DNA from: Chitinivibrionales bacterium
Lineage (GTDB): Bacteria > Fibrobacterota > Chitinivibrionia > Chitinivibrionales > JANQEN01
Length of the DNA stretch: 64,000 nucleotides
Assembly (NCBI GenBank): GCA_028278335.1
Contig: JANQEN010000146.1
Location: 103,675 to 167,674 of the forward strand
Direction: 5' to 3'
Each line of letters opens with the position of its first letter. The stretch's first letter is position 1. The translations under genes were made by a program, and so were the position numbers. Positions 1-8,574 of the stretch are shown in pieces. The notes under the pieces were generated by a model. It saw only the letters and a list, made by a program, of their open reading frames with translations. It was not told where the DNA came from and did not search any database.

Positions 1-1
1 T

Positions 2-223
2 CTTATTGGCACGATCCTTTCGATGCTCTCTTTAGTGGTTGTAGACTATTTTGGTAGTATTGAGCTACAACTCTCTTTCATTTTGCTTCCCGGTGTATGG
101 CTTGGCTACTGGCTCTCCAAATTTACCACCCCTATTGTTGATAAAGGCTTTGTAAGGCCTATTGTTCTGAGTATCTCTGTTGCAACTGCAGTTATACTCG
201 TAATTCGAACCCTATTTTTTTAA
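2..223 (+). CDS. C-terminal end of a TauE/SafE-like membrane permease (5' truncated by the window)
   Basis: The reading frame is open from base 2 and ends in TAA at 221-223, so only the last ~73 residues of a longer protein are present. They form two hydrophobic segments separated by a short polar stretch containing PGVWLGYWLSKF, followed by a final segment ending in RTLFF. The G-x-x-L-G-x-x-x-S pattern and terminal helix resemble the C-terminus of TauE/SafE (DUF81) inner-membrane exporters, which move small sulfonates or anions. The family call is tentative because most of the protein is missing. No gene follows on this strand for over 1.1 kb. Confidence 0.5.
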   Translation, partial: LIGTILSMLSLVVVDYFGSIELQLSFILLPGVWLGYWLSKFTTPIVDKGFVRPIVLSISVATAVILVIRTLFF

Positions 224-267
224 ATAATCTAAAGATTACAGAATAGAACACTGCACGTTTCAAACAC

Positions 268-505
268 TTTTTCCCCCTTCAATCGCAGGCATATAAAATT
301 ATTTCCATACTTCTTTTGCTACCCTCTCCCCGTGGGAGAGGGGCTGGGGGAGAGGTCAAGCGGTATTTTTGGCTTACCTTTTTTTTGCTGGTGACCGGGC
401 AAAAACTATAATAGAAACAATGCCGTCTGGCATTGACTCACCTAACCCAGCAGGCCGGTAGTGACAAAAAAGTTAAGGCTCCAGTCGGGCAGCGTCCCGA
501 CGATT
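268..505. repeat. Degenerate composite hairpin repeat
   Basis: This gene-free stretch contains several palindromes in a row. A segment near 276-291 shares CCTTCAATCGCA with the start of the element at 50651. A CTCTCCC/GGGAGAG hairpin lies at about 321-356. A hairpin CAATGCC-GTCT-GGCATTG lies at 418-435, and GTCGGGCAGCGTCCCGAC at 484-501 matches the ends of the elements at 50810 and 53719. It reads as a decayed or compound copy of a dispersed non-coding repeat. Confidence 0.55.
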
Positions 506-699
506 TTTATTTATACTTAAAAAGGCAGCATCTTTTAAATGATTAGACTCTGTAATCAGAAACACTACAACGGAACATCTCTTTTAATTTTAAAATACTG
601 GATAATCAAATTGCTCATTTCCCAAGATTTTTTTTTATCTAATCATGCTTTATGCCTTTAGCACGAGCAAAAGAGCTATTCAAAAAGCTTTTGAGCCCA

Positions 700-863
700 T
701 TACCAGAGAAATAATCCCATTTAGCGATCATTTGAGTGCTTCTCCATGGAAATGGACTCATTTGAAGATCATCTGAGAGCCTCTCCATGGAAATACACAC
801 AATTAGAGCCCAATTTGGGGCTTCTCCACGGAAATACATACAGTTAAAATCTCCTTAAGAGCG
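700..863. repeat. Imperfect 41-bp tandem repeat, about four units
   Basis: TCTCCATGG recurs at 741 and 782, and TCTCCACGG at 823, giving an exact 41-bp period. A more diverged unit precedes the first at about 700. A short open frame on the minus strand (639-839) runs through the units, but it has no ribosome site and its residues follow the repeat, so I do not call it a gene. No function is evident. Confidence 0.65.
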
Positions 864-1367
864 TCGCGCTGGTGAAGATACTTTTTTATCCCCATTTCAC
901 TCCCCCTCTTGTTCTAAGAACCCATTCAAAGAGTGGTCTAGGTAATTGCTTTGGAAATAGGCACTTTTAAACCTTGCCACCTCACATCAAATGCTCTGAG
1001 AAGGTTAACAAAGATCTTTTAGGAGGTATCTTGAATAGAACAATCAATAAATCAAAGCAATTGTCTCTGTTTTTTTGCGATATATGTGAATGGTGGTACA
1101 CCAGGCTTCAGACACGCACATATTCTTATGCATTTTTATATTTATTTAGATTTTATTGAATAGTTTGATAATAGCTCACCATCCTAGCCTTTTTTTAAAA
1201 ATATTTGCTCACAAAATTCATTTTCTTCATATTATTTTATCTTTTATTCCACATTCCCTATTTAATTAGTGAAATCATTACAACTATTTGAACAAACCAG
1301 ATGACGCTTTGTATATTATTCACTATACAAACCAGCAAAGTGAACAATTGATTACAAAGAACATATC
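864..1367. other. AT-rich gene-free stretch upstream of the ABC transporter operon
   Basis: I see no convincing coding region, RNA gene or strong hairpin here. It must contain the promoter for the downstream permease operon, but I could not identify a clear -35/-10 pair. Confidence 0.5.
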
Positions 1368-2075
1368 ATGAATTTTTCAGAGTACGTCTTTAGTGCTCCC
1401 TATTTGCATTGGCTGATATCCGGTGCACAATATACCATTATCATAGCGGGGCTTACCTCAATTGTCTCGTTAATAATAGGCTGCCTTGTCTGTTTTCTTC
1501 ACATCTCAAAGCAAAAGCTTTACCATGTGTGCGCGCTGATATACATCAACATTTTCCGTAATATTCCACCCCTTCCCTTTTTGCTTTTCCTGGTGTTTGG
1601 ACTCCCTGGTATTTACACACTGCTTACGGGCAATATATTTCCACGAAACACTGTTTTTATGTTACTTATTTTGGGAATATCACTCAATACGGCTGCCTAT
1701 TTAGCGGAGATTTTTAGGAGCGGTCTTAAGGGTGTACCCAAAAGTACCATTGATTCAGCGCGTGTATTAGGATTAAAACCATCTGACATAAGATTACACA
1801 TTTTACTTCCTCAGGCATTACGCATCTCCTTTCCTGCCTTAGGCACCCGATTGATTCATAATATGAAAAATGCATCAATCGCCTTAGTGCTTCCCCTTGA
1901 TGTCAATCACATGGAAGTCATGGGACAGGCTGGCCGAATTGCAGGACAAACCTTTACATGGGCAGAACCTCTCATTTTTGCCGCCTCAGTCTATCTGGTT
2001 CTAACCATGATGTTACAGGGTGTTATCACCTTTTTTTCACAGGGAATGCAAAAGAAAATTGTATGTCAGAATTAA
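1368..2075 (+). CDS. Polar amino-acid ABC transporter permease (HisM/GlnP type)
   Basis: This 235-residue inner-membrane protein has about five hydrophobic helices. It carries the EAA coupling motif of the HisMQ/GlnP family near residues 120-150 (E-I-F-R-S-G followed by G-V-P and A-R-x-L-G-L), which docks on the ATPase. It would form half of the channel of an importer for a polar amino acid; the substrate cannot be read from the sequence. The start ATG has only a weak purine-rich ribosome site. It is the first gene of a plus-strand operon and overlaps the next permease by 13 bases, which suggests coupled translation. Confidence 0.88.
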   Translation: MNFSEYVFSAPYLHWLISGAQYTIIIAGLTSIVSLIIGCLVCFLHISKQKLYHVCALIYINIFRNIPPLPFLLFLVFGLPGIYTLLTGNIFPRNTVFMLLILGISLNTAAYLAEIFRSGLKGVPKSTIDSARVLGLKPSDIRLHILLPQALRISFPALGTRLIHNMKNASIALVLPLDVNHMEVMGQAGRIAGQTFTWAEPLIFAASVYLVLTMMLQGVITFFSQGMQKKIVCQN

Positions 2076-2836
2076 CTGTTGTTGACATTCTAAGAGTGTT
2101 GCTATTTGGCTACCCTCTCTCAGCGGAATTCATTGACCGCTCCTACCCGGTGTTTTTACAAGCTTCGGGTGGACTGGTTCTTACGCTTATAATATCTGTT
2201 CTCAGTTTTTCCTGTGGCATGATTCTGGCGACTCTTTTCGCATCTCTTCTAGAGTTAGAGAGAAAACCTATAAAACGTTTCTCATGGATAGGAACTCTGG
2301 TCAGTGTGCTACAAATAGGTATAAGAGGTATACTGTACGTATGCCAAAGCTTACCCATACTGATTCTGGTACTATTGTTCTACTATCTACCGTATCCGTT
2401 ATTTGGCCTTCGAGTACCGGCAGTCCTTCTTGGGATTGGTGCCTTTAGCCTTTATGCGGCAGTATACCTAACCCAAATTTTTCGATCAGGATTTCGATCA
2501 GTTCCACAGGGGTTGACAGAATCATCACGAATTCTTGGCTTAAATCATTTTCAGATATTTACCACTATTAAACTACCCTGCGCGCTGCGAGTAATGATAC
2601 CAGCTATTGTGGGAGTTGCCATTACTGTATTTAAGGATACCTCAGTACTTATGGCTGCAGGGGTTGCAGAGCTTACCTTTACATCACGGCAACTTAGTGC
2701 GGCAAGTCCCGGTCACTATAGTGTGGTGTTGTTCTTGGTAATTGCCCTCTATTGGGCTATTGCATCACTGTTTTCATGGTGGGCCAGATCAATTGAGAAA
2801 AAAGTAACCATTTATGGATGGGGTGGCAGTGTTTAA
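2063..2836 (+). CDS. Polar amino-acid ABC transporter permease, second subunit
   Basis: A second HisM/GlnP-type permease of 257 residues, with an EAA motif (Q-I-F-R-S-G-F-R-S-V-P-Q-G followed by S-S-R-I-L-G-L) and about five membrane helices. I chose the ATG at 2063, inside the end of the preceding permease, because a longer frame from 1958 would overlap that gene deeply and has no ribosome site. With its neighbour it probably forms a heterodimeric channel. The operon continues after a 125-bp gap with the binding protein. Confidence 0.87.
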   Translation: MSELTVVDILRVLLFGYPLSAEFIDRSYPVFLQASGGLVLTLIISVLSFSCGMILATLFASLLELERKPIKRFSWIGTLVSVLQIGIRGILYVCQSLPILILVLLFYYLPYPLFGLRVPAVLLGIGAFSLYAAVYLTQIFRSGFRSVPQGLTESSRILGLNHFQIFTTIKLPCALRVMIPAIVGVAITVFKDTSVLMAAGVAELTFTSRQLSAASPGHYSVVLFLVIALYWAIASLFSWWARSIEKKVTIYGWGGSV

Positions 2837-2961
2837 CACGGTTGTAAATCAAGAAGGGAGGGGAGGTATGTTTATGGGGTGTTGAATAGTTCATCATAGT
2901 GTTATAAGTCATTTTCATTAAATAACTAAAACATTTTAAATCAGTTTAAAAAGGAATTATA

Positions 2962-3861
2962 ATGAAACGATTAGCATTTATAACAGCAATAACAGCATGT
3001 CTGTTATTTGTCATTGGTTGTAAAACCGGTACTACCAATCAAGGATCTGCAGCAGCAAAAACAGAGTCTGTACTAGATAAAATAAAGGCAAGCGGCAAAC
3101 TCATAGTGGGCATGGGTATGGAAGCGGCTCCCTTTGGATTCAGAGAAAATGAAGAGCTAGTAGGATTTGACGTGGATATTGCACGGGCAGTGGGAAAGCA
3201 ACTTGCAGCCTATGTGGGTGTTGAACCGGAACTTCAGTTTAAGGCAGTTTCCGATGAAACACGGATCAGCTGGGTTCAATCGGGCGAAGTGCATATGTCT
3301 TTGTGCCATACCAATAATACCCGGAAACGGGACGCCAATATTGATTTCTCTGTCCCCTATGGTTGGGATGGTAAAGGTGTGCTCTATGATATCCGTAAAG
3401 GTAAAAAAGATCTCAAAGACTTTGCTGGCAAAGCAATTGGTATCAAACGTTCCTCATCCTCAGAAGGTGAAATCAAGGCTTACTTTGAAGCACAGGGTTG
3501 GGCAGCCCCAGTAATTAAGCAGTTTGATAATCATGCTGCAGGCATCAAGGGATTAGTAGATGGTCAAGTTGATGGGTTTACTGATGACAATTCAATTATT
3601 ATTAATACTGCCATGAAGATGAATTTTAAGGTCGGCCCTAAGGGCATTTTAGCCGTTACCGCAACACCCTATTCACCAGCCTATTTTGGTATTGGTGTTC
3701 CAGAGAATGATTCTGACTGGCGTGATGCAGTCAACTACTCACTCCATGATCTCTGGAAGAGTGGCGAGTTTCAGAAAATTTATGACAAATGGTTCGGTGA
3801 AAAATCAATGTGTCCGCTTCCACTTGGCAAAAACAGAATGGAACCCTTTGTAAAGGGCTAA
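2962..3861 (+). CDS. Family-3 amino-acid-binding lipoprotein of the ABC importer
   Basis: 299 residues. An N-terminal signal ends in a lipobox V-I-G-C, with the lipidated Cys at residue 20. The mature protein has the SBP family-3 pattern: I-K-A-S-G-K-L-I-V-G-M near residue 41, G-F-D-V-D-I-A-R-A-V-G near 68, and a central R-D-A-N-I-D-F-S-V-P-Y segment. These are typical of glutamate/glutamine/histidine-type binding proteins. It would capture a polar amino acid in the periplasm and deliver it to the two upstream permeases. A good AAGGA ribosome site precedes the ATG. The ligand is not determinable by eye. Confidence 0.87.
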   Translation: MKRLAFITAITACLLFVIGCKTGTTNQGSAAAKTESVLDKIKASGKLIVGMGMEAAPFGFRENEELVGFDVDIARAVGKQLAAYVGVEPELQFKAVSDETRISWVQSGEVHMSLCHTNNTRKRDANIDFSVPYGWDGKGVLYDIRKGKKDLKDFAGKAIGIKRSSSSEGEIKAYFEAQGWAAPVIKQFDNHAAGIKGLVDGQVDGFTDDNSIIINTAMKMNFKVGPKGILAVTATPYSPAYFGIGVPENDSDWRDAVNYSLHDLWKSGEFQKIYDKWFGEKSMCPLPLGKNRMEPFVKG

Positions 3862-3897
3862 CCAATAGATAATTAATAATAATATAAGGAGATAATA

Positions 3898-4953
3898 ATG
3901 CGAAAGAATATGCTTCAAAAGATAGTATACACAACCTTTCTGGTATTAATGACTCTCTCTGTGGCATTGGTGGCAGAGGAGACAAAAAAGGAAGAGAAGA
4001 AGAAACCAGAATTCAAACAAAAGTTTGGTGGAGAAGCCTTTGTCCATTGGATGTGGGATTTTGACCACGATGCAGATCATGCGCCAAGCCAATTTGATTT
4101 CTCCCGTATTGAATTGAAACATGCTGTTTCCTATGGAGATTTCGAAGCGCAGGCAAAACTTGAAGCAGATCGCGTCAATGAAATTACCGGTGCCTCGGTT
4201 GACCCTAATTCCGGTGCAATCTCTTTTAAAACAGATAGTCGGCTAAAAATATCAGTTAAAAGAGCTTTTTTAACCTATAATTTTCTTGACAAGAAGCTTG
4301 CTGTTCATGCTGGTATTCATGACAATTTAAGAATATGGCAACTTCCCGAAAAGTTGTGGGCCCACCGTTACATCTATAAATCATTTAAGGATCAGTATAA
4401 GTATGGCAACTCCGAAGGTTTGGGTCTTGGTTTTACAGCAAAACCCATTGAGATGCTTCGCTTTGATGTGGGTCTTATAAATGGTGAGGGACGAAAAAAA
4501 CAACAAGATGCTGATGGACGATACAAAACAACCTTTAATGGTGAGCTGAAAGTTGCTGGATTAGAAGTACAGCTTTATGGTGATGTAGTGCCTAAAAAAG
4601 ATACTGTTGCCCAGGCTACCTTTGCAGGTATGCTTGGCTACCGGTTGAAAAAAGTTTTTCGGATCGGTGCGGAGTATAACTTTCAATCCAACCATAAACA
4701 TGCTGAAGATAGTGACCTTAATGGTGCTTCAGTCTATGCTGCAGGTACCGTAAAGATCCTTGATATCTTTGCTCGGGTAGATCTCTTTTCTAAGGATACT
4801 TGGGAAACAAATGAGACAATGGTTATTGCCGGTGTTTCACTCAAACCAATCAAATACCTTGAGTTCTCTCCCAATATTAGGATTAAGGTTCCCAGTGATG
4901 AGAACGCTGACAATGAGGTTGACTTCTACATCAATGGAAAGTTCAAGTTTTAA
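3898..4953 (+). CDS. Outer-membrane beta-barrel (porin-like) protein in the ABC operon
   Basis: 351 residues with a clear signal peptide (cleavage near residue 25, A-L-V-A-E-E), then a short Lys/Glu-rich linker and a long stretch of alternating polar/hydrophobic strands with aromatic girdles. It ends in ...Y-I-N-G-K-F-K-F, a typical barrel C-terminal strand with terminal Phe. It resembles porins of the phosphate-selective/alginate-export type, but I cannot name a family. The ribosome site AAGGAG is strong. It sits 36 bp after the binding-protein gene and before the ATPase, so it is probably the outer-membrane entry port for the same substrate. Confidence 0.75.
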   Translation: MRKNMLQKIVYTTFLVLMTLSVALVAEETKKEEKKKPEFKQKFGGEAFVHWMWDFDHDADHAPSQFDFSRIELKHAVSYGDFEAQAKLEADRVNEITGASVDPNSGAISFKTDSRLKISVKRAFLTYNFLDKKLAVHAGIHDNLRIWQLPEKLWAHRYIYKSFKDQYKYGNSEGLGLGFTAKPIEMLRFDVGLINGEGRKKQQDADGRYKTTFNGELKVAGLEVQLYGDVVPKKDTVAQATFAGMLGYRLKKVFRIGAEYNFQSNHKHAEDSDLNGASVYAAGTVKILDIFARVDLFSKDTWETNETMVIAGVSLKPIKYLEFSPNIRIKVPSDENADNEVDFYINGKFKF

Positions 4954-5009
4954 AACCCTAGTATCTCTTGCAGATTTTGTAAGAAGTAATAATTAAAACA
5001 ACGATATTT

Positions 5010-5046
5010 ATACTCCCTCACCAAAACAGTGAGGGAGTATATTTTT
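5010..5046 (+). terminator. Strong hairpin with T-run inside the ABC operon
   Basis: A 12-bp perfect stem, ATACTCCCTCAC (5010-5021) and GTGAGGGAGTAT (5029-5040), with a 7-nt loop is followed by ATTTTT. It lies between the barrel gene and the ATPase gene. It should terminate most transcripts from upstream and let only some read into the ATPase, or protect the 3' end of the message for the abundant envelope proteins. Confidence 0.85.
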
Positions 5047-5074
5047 AGAAACACCAATCATATCAGGAGAATAC

Positions 5075-5782
5075 GTGCTGCTTTCAGTTTCCCAGATCAG
5101 CAAGAAATATGATGACCAACAGGTGCTGAATAAGGTCAGTTTTGAAATTGAGAAGAACATGGTCATGGCCCTCTGTGGTGCTTCTGGCAGTGGCAAAACA
5201 ACATTAGCCCGAATTATAAGCGGCCTGATACCCTTTGATGCAGGTACGCTGACTATTGATGGCACAACCATACAATCAAAAGATTCCTACCCCTCATCTC
5301 TTTATGGAAAGATTGGCGTCATATTTCAGGAGCACAATCTGTTCCCGCATATGACCGTATTACAGAATATTACTATTGGACTTATTAAGGTGCGTAAATT
5401 TACAAAAGAGGATGCCACAAAAAGAGCAGCGGTAGAATTAGAGAACATGGGACTTGGTGATAAGGCACAGCAGTACCCAGCCTTTCTTTCTGGTGGTGAA
5501 CGTCAGCGAGTGGCTATAGCTCGGGCCTTGGCCATGGATCCCTTTTTACTCCTGCTTGATGAGCCTACCTCTGGCTTAGACCCCTTACGAATAGAGGATG
5601 TCTTTCAGACTATTTTACAATTGGCAAAAAGCAACACGACCATGCTTCTTATCACCCACCATTTGGAACTAGCATCCGCAGCTGCTGATATGTATAGTGT
5701 CATTGACAATGGCACCCTTTCCGTATCACAGGACTCCTCCCTGTTAGACACCCTCAAGGGATCCTTTTCTTCCTCCCAATAA
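5075..5782 (+). CDS. Amino-acid ABC transporter ATP-binding protein
   Basis: A 235-residue cytoplasmic ATPase. It has Walker A G-A-S-G-S-G-K-T at residues 35-42, a Q-loop F-Q-E-H-N-L-F-P-H, the signature L-S-G-G-E-R-Q-R-V, Walker B L-L-L-L-D-E-P-T-S-G-L-D-P and the switch His in L-L-I-T-H-H. These match the GlnQ/HisP group that powers polar amino-acid uptake. The start is GTG at 5075 with AGGAGA about 7 nt upstream. It completes the importer formed with the two permeases and the lipoprotein, but follows a terminator-like hairpin and may be expressed at a lower level. Confidence 0.92.
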   Translation: MLLSVSQISKKYDDQQVLNKVSFEIEKNMVMALCGASGSGKTTLARIISGLIPFDAGTLTIDGTTIQSKDSYPSSLYGKIGVIFQEHNLFPHMTVLQNITIGLIKVRKFTKEDATKRAAVELENMGLGDKAQQYPAFLSGGERQRVAIARALAMDPFLLLLDEPTSGLDPLRIEDVFQTILQLAKSNTTMLLITHHLELASAAADMYSVIDNGTLSVSQDSSLLDTLKGSFSSSQ

Positions 5783-5800
5783 AAAAAACAATAAAAAAGA

Positions 5801-5824
5801 CATCCTACAAGAGGATGCCTTTTC
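5801..5824. terminator. Terminator between the ABC operon and the converging redox operon
   Basis: The stem CATCCT (5801-5806)/AGGATG (5812-5817) has a five-base loop. It is flanked by an A-run on the left and CCTTTTCC on the right, so it could act on both strands. It lies between the converging ATPase and thioredoxin-like genes. Confidence 0.6.
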
Positions 5825-5860
5825 CATCGTCAAAAGAGTTACTCCTGGTTGTGACCGCTA

Positions 5861-6352
5861 TTACTGAGCTAAAAGTTCATCAATAGCTTTTTGCACTAAC
5901 TCTTTCTTCTTTTTATTAAAGCCAATAAAACTCTTGGCGATATTACCCTCTTTATCAACAAGCATAATCACCGGCAATGTTTTAATTTTGTAAGGTTTAC
6001 CAGTTACTTTTCCTTCGGGATCATGGAGAACCGTGTATTCGATTCCCTTTTTCTCAACAAAGGTTGCCACCTGTTCAGTTGCCTTCTTGTCCATATTGAT
6101 TGCCAGAACTGTTAATCCCTTTTCTGTATAATTTTTGGCAAGGTCATTAAAATAGGGTTTCATCACCGGAAAGGCAGTGCGACATTTTTTACACCAGCTA
6201 GTAAACCACTCAAGCAATACCACTTTACCGGCATACTGGGAAAGAGAAATCTCCTCACCTTTGGTGCTTTTTAAGGTAAAATCAGCAGCTTTATCCTGAG
6301 AAAAGGTGAGAGTTGCAAATACTATAATAATTAAGAGAGTAACAGCACGCAT
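5861..6352 (-). CDS. TlpA/ResA-like periplasmic thioredoxin
   Basis: 163 residues from the second of two adjacent Met codons; the AGGAGG site is spaced better for 6352 than for 6355. An N-terminal signal peptide (L-L-I-I-I-V-F-A-T) is followed by a thioredoxin fold of the AhpC-TSA/Redoxin type. The active site is W-C-K-K-C (Cys54 and Cys57), and the cis-Pro region is T-L-P-V-I. Proteins of this group reduce disulfides, often cytochrome c haem-binding thiols. It is the last gene of an operon with the DUF3570, DUF4266 and multihaem cytochrome genes, which fits a role in periplasmic electron transfer or cytochrome assembly. Confidence 0.85.
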   Translation of the reverse strand: MRAVTLLIIIVFATLTFSQDKAADFTLKSTKGEEISLSQYAGKVVLLEWFTSWCKKCRTAFPVMKPYFNDLAKNYTEKGLTVLAINMDKKATEQVATFVEKKGIEYTVLHDPEGKVTGKPYKIKTLPVIMLVDKEGNIAKSFIGFNKKKKELVQKAIDELLAQ

Positions 6353-6377
6353 CATGCCTCCTAATGAGTAAAGTTAT

Positions 6378-7616
6378 TTAAAATGCAAATTTTAATCCTG
6401 CTTGAATCCAGAAATTCTGGTATTGATCAGTCCAATAGTTATAGTGCGACCGTATGACCGCTTCATCAGTGGTGCCCGTACGCATCATATAGTTTCCCGC
6501 AACGTCAATAGCTGTGGGAAAGAGACTCATAAAGGGTGAGTCCTCTGGTTCAAAAAAGTCACGTAATTCATAGATGAGTTTTAACCCAACCGCATGGGTC
6601 ATGCATTCGCGATATTTAAAATCAGTGGTCACATAGCTTTTGTGGGATGAGGGATACTTATCTTTATAGAAAAAAGCAGAGTTCTGTGTATAAAATCTAT
6701 AAGAGGGGCGCACAATAAAGAATTCTGCAAAGCGCCAATAATATTTAAGGTTGATGGTGTGACTAAGAAGCTCCCAGGAATCATTATAGAAGCGATAGTC
6801 AAAATGGATAGAAGAGCCATTTTTTGTGGGTATAAATTGATTGACTCGCAGTGTGTAGGTCATGGCTTTACGCTCGGTGGGGAGATTCTCATGGACCCAG
6901 GTTTCATTAGTCAATTGATATACATAGTAGGGTCGCGAGAGATAGCCACGATCAAAGGTGTATCCCCAGATTAAAGAGGCCAGTGTTTTAGTGGTTATAC
7001 CCTGGGTGATACTGACCGAATATTTATCGGTTTGACGCTTTCCTTCACCAAAGTAGTTCCACCCATCCCCCTTTGCAACAGCATGACGAAATCGTTCTGC
7101 CGGGTCAAAATCGTCAAAGCTCTTTGTATAGGATGTGGCAAGTGTTGTATTCCGCTGAAAAAGGTCTTGGCTGACACTGGCAGATACAGTACGTGAGGTA
7201 TAATCGGTCTCGGCACTATTGATCCCAGTAATTGACACAAAGGTAGGATCCTCTGATTCCTTTTCCGTATTGAACCAAGCACCGACATCGAACTTCAACT
7301 GTACAGAGCCCTTAACCTCTTGCCTTTTTTCGTCGGTCTCAGAGGCAGCGGTTACTCCGTCAATTGCCTTTCCCCGATCGTCAACGCGGGATGCTCCTGT
7401 AATACCATCAATTAAATAGGAGACGCCCAGATTGACATGTTCACCCAAACTTTTACTGATCGTTGCTGCATTGGTTATGACCTGCACCTCATTATTGTCT
7501 TCATAATATTGGAACTTATATTGCACATGATCATCTTCGGCATTCACCATGCCAACAAAAAGCAATGTCATAATAATGGCTATGGTAAAAGCAAGAGGGG
7601 GTAACCGCCTTAGCAT
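6378..7616 (-). CDS. DUF3570-family outer-membrane-type protein
   Basis: 412 residues with a signal peptide (ends near A-E-D-D), then long amphipathic beta strands and the final A-G-L-K-F-A-F typical of an outer-membrane barrel. The pattern near the start (Q-Y-K-F-Q-Y-Y-E-D-N-N-E-V-Q-V) and the G-I-T-G-A-S-R segment fit DUF3570, a family whose genes often lie beside DUF4266 and thioredoxin genes. GGAGGAGG lies 6 nt before the ATG. The gene overlaps the DUF4266 stop by a few bases. Its function is not established; export or anchoring of a flavinylated or redox partner is only an inference. Confidence 0.75.
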   Translation of the reverse strand: MLRRLPPLAFTIAIIMTLLFVGMVNAEDDHVQYKFQYYEDNNEVQVITNAATISKSLGEHVNLGVSYLIDGITGASRVDDRGKAIDGVTAASETDEKRQEVKGSVQLKFDVGAWFNTEKESEDPTFVSITGINSAETDYTSRTVSASVSQDLFQRNTTLATSYTKSFDDFDPAERFRHAVAKGDGWNYFGEGKRQTDKYSVSITQGITTKTLASLIWGYTFDRGYLSRPYYVYQLTNETWVHENLPTERKAMTYTLRVNQFIPTKNGSSIHFDYRFYNDSWELLSHTINLKYYWRFAEFFIVRPSYRFYTQNSAFFYKDKYPSSHKSYVTTDFKYRECMTHAVGLKLIYELRDFFEPEDSPFMSLFPTAIDVAGNYMMRTGTTDEAVIRSHYNYWTDQYQNFWIQAGLKFAF

Positions 7617-7837
7617 CCGCAGCCTCCTCCTGCACCGCTATAGCCACCGGAACTTCCCTCACGTCGTGGATAGATATGGCCATTGAGCAAGCTCTCCTCT
7701 GCATCATAGTCGAAATACATTATGGTATCACCCAAATTTTCACGCTGGTATTGTTGGATTGCCATAAAGCAACCGGAACAGCTCATAAGAACTACGATTA
7801 CACTGATTATTTTGACAAGAGAGAAAATTCTGTTCAT
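7610..7837 (-). CDS. Small DUF4266 lipoprotein with a Gly-Cys tail
   Basis: 75 residues from the ATG at 7837, preceded by AAAGGA located in the end of the upstream cytochrome gene. A signal ends in a lipobox (M-S-C-S-G-C). The short mature part contains Y-Q-R-E-N-L-G-D-T-I-M and ends in G-G-G-C-G-C, the Gly/Cys tail typical of DUF4266. That family is usually found with DUF3570 and thioredoxin-like genes, exactly as here. The exposed C-x-C tail could be a substrate of the neighbouring thioredoxin. A longer frame from 7858 exists but has no better ribosome site. Confidence 0.78.
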   Translation of the reverse strand: MNRIFSLVKIISVIVVLMSCSGCFMAIQQYQRENLGDTIMYFDYDAEESLLNGHIYPRREGSSGGYSGAGGGCGC

Positions 7838-7842
7838 AGTGC

Positions 7843-8574
7843 CTAATCCTTTTTCCATACTTCATTCTGATAGTGATTAAAATTTGGACTTGGCCGGTGA
7901 CAGTGCATCATATTGCCACAGGATTTCTTGAAGGGGTCCCAAAGATGCAGGGTATCATTAAAGTGTGTTACGTTTGTAGAGTCCTCTGCCCGTCGCAAAA
8001 AGCGGACATCCACCTTTTTATTTCTATGGTGCAAGGCATCCACTCGAGGGATTGAGTCTTCACCCATACCAATATAGTTCTTCTGTCGAAAACGAGCTAG
8101 CGTTCCGGGGAGTGTTACATATTCAGTAGAAGAGAAATGGCACTCATTGCAGTTTTTCTTCAAGTTTACCACATGAGTGGTGTGATCACCGGTAGTTGGC
8201 GGATAGCCATGACAGATGTCACAGCGACCGGGATTCACATCAACCTTTTTGTCCGCATGGAGTGAGTCCAGGGCTGGATAGAAAATGCCCCCTACTTCAA
8301 CCATCTTATCATGATAAACTACCAGGTTTGAGTCAGTAATCGTTTTCTCAAACTTAACTGCACCCATATGACATTTCGAGCAGGTTGTCACTTGTTTGGT
8401 TCCCGAAGTAAAACCATCAACCCGACAATATGCAGAGCCAGGAAAGGTGTGACACTCATCGCAGGAAGCAGCTACCAATTTGTTTTTATTGCCGGGTGTA
8501 TCGACCGGTTTGACACAGAGGACCGCAAAGAGCATCAGTAAAACAGAGAGAATAACAAAGCCTACTTTTCTCAC
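7843..8574 (-). CDS. Periplasmic multihaem c-type cytochrome (CxxxxCH/CxxCH type)
   Basis: 243 residues with an N-terminal hydrophobic signal or anchor. Four C-x-x-C-H haem-binding motifs are visible (C-D-E-C-H, C-S-K-C-H, C-D-I-C-H, C-N-E-C-H), plus a spaced motif C-G-N-M-M-H-C-H near the C-terminus that may bind a fifth haem. Extra His residues (D-H-T-T-H, L-H-A-D-K) could be axial ligands. The start is GTG at 8574. It is the first gene of the operon that continues with DUF4266, DUF3570 and thioredoxin. Its haems would be attached by the CcsA/ResB machinery encoded 5 kb away. Confidence 0.85.
   Translation of the reverse strand: MRKVGFVILSVLLMLFAVLCVKPVDTPGNKNKLVAASCDECHTFPGSAYCRVDGFTSGTKQVTTCSKCHMGAVKFEKTITDSNLVVYHDKMVEVGGIFYPALDSLHADKKVDVNPGRCDICHGYPPTTGDHTTHVVNLKKNCNECHFSSTEYVTLPGTLARFRQKNYIGMGEDSIPRVDALHHRNKKVDVRFLRRAEDSTNVTHFNDTLHLWDPFKKSCGNMMHCHRPSPNFNHYQNEVWKKD

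Noticed and set aside
639..839. 66-residue ORF on the minus strand
   Set aside because: Its sequence follows the 41-bp tandem repeat and there is no ribosome site.
974..1159. 61-residue ORF on the plus strand
   Set aside because: No signal, motif or ribosome site; typical of AT-rich intergenic DNA.
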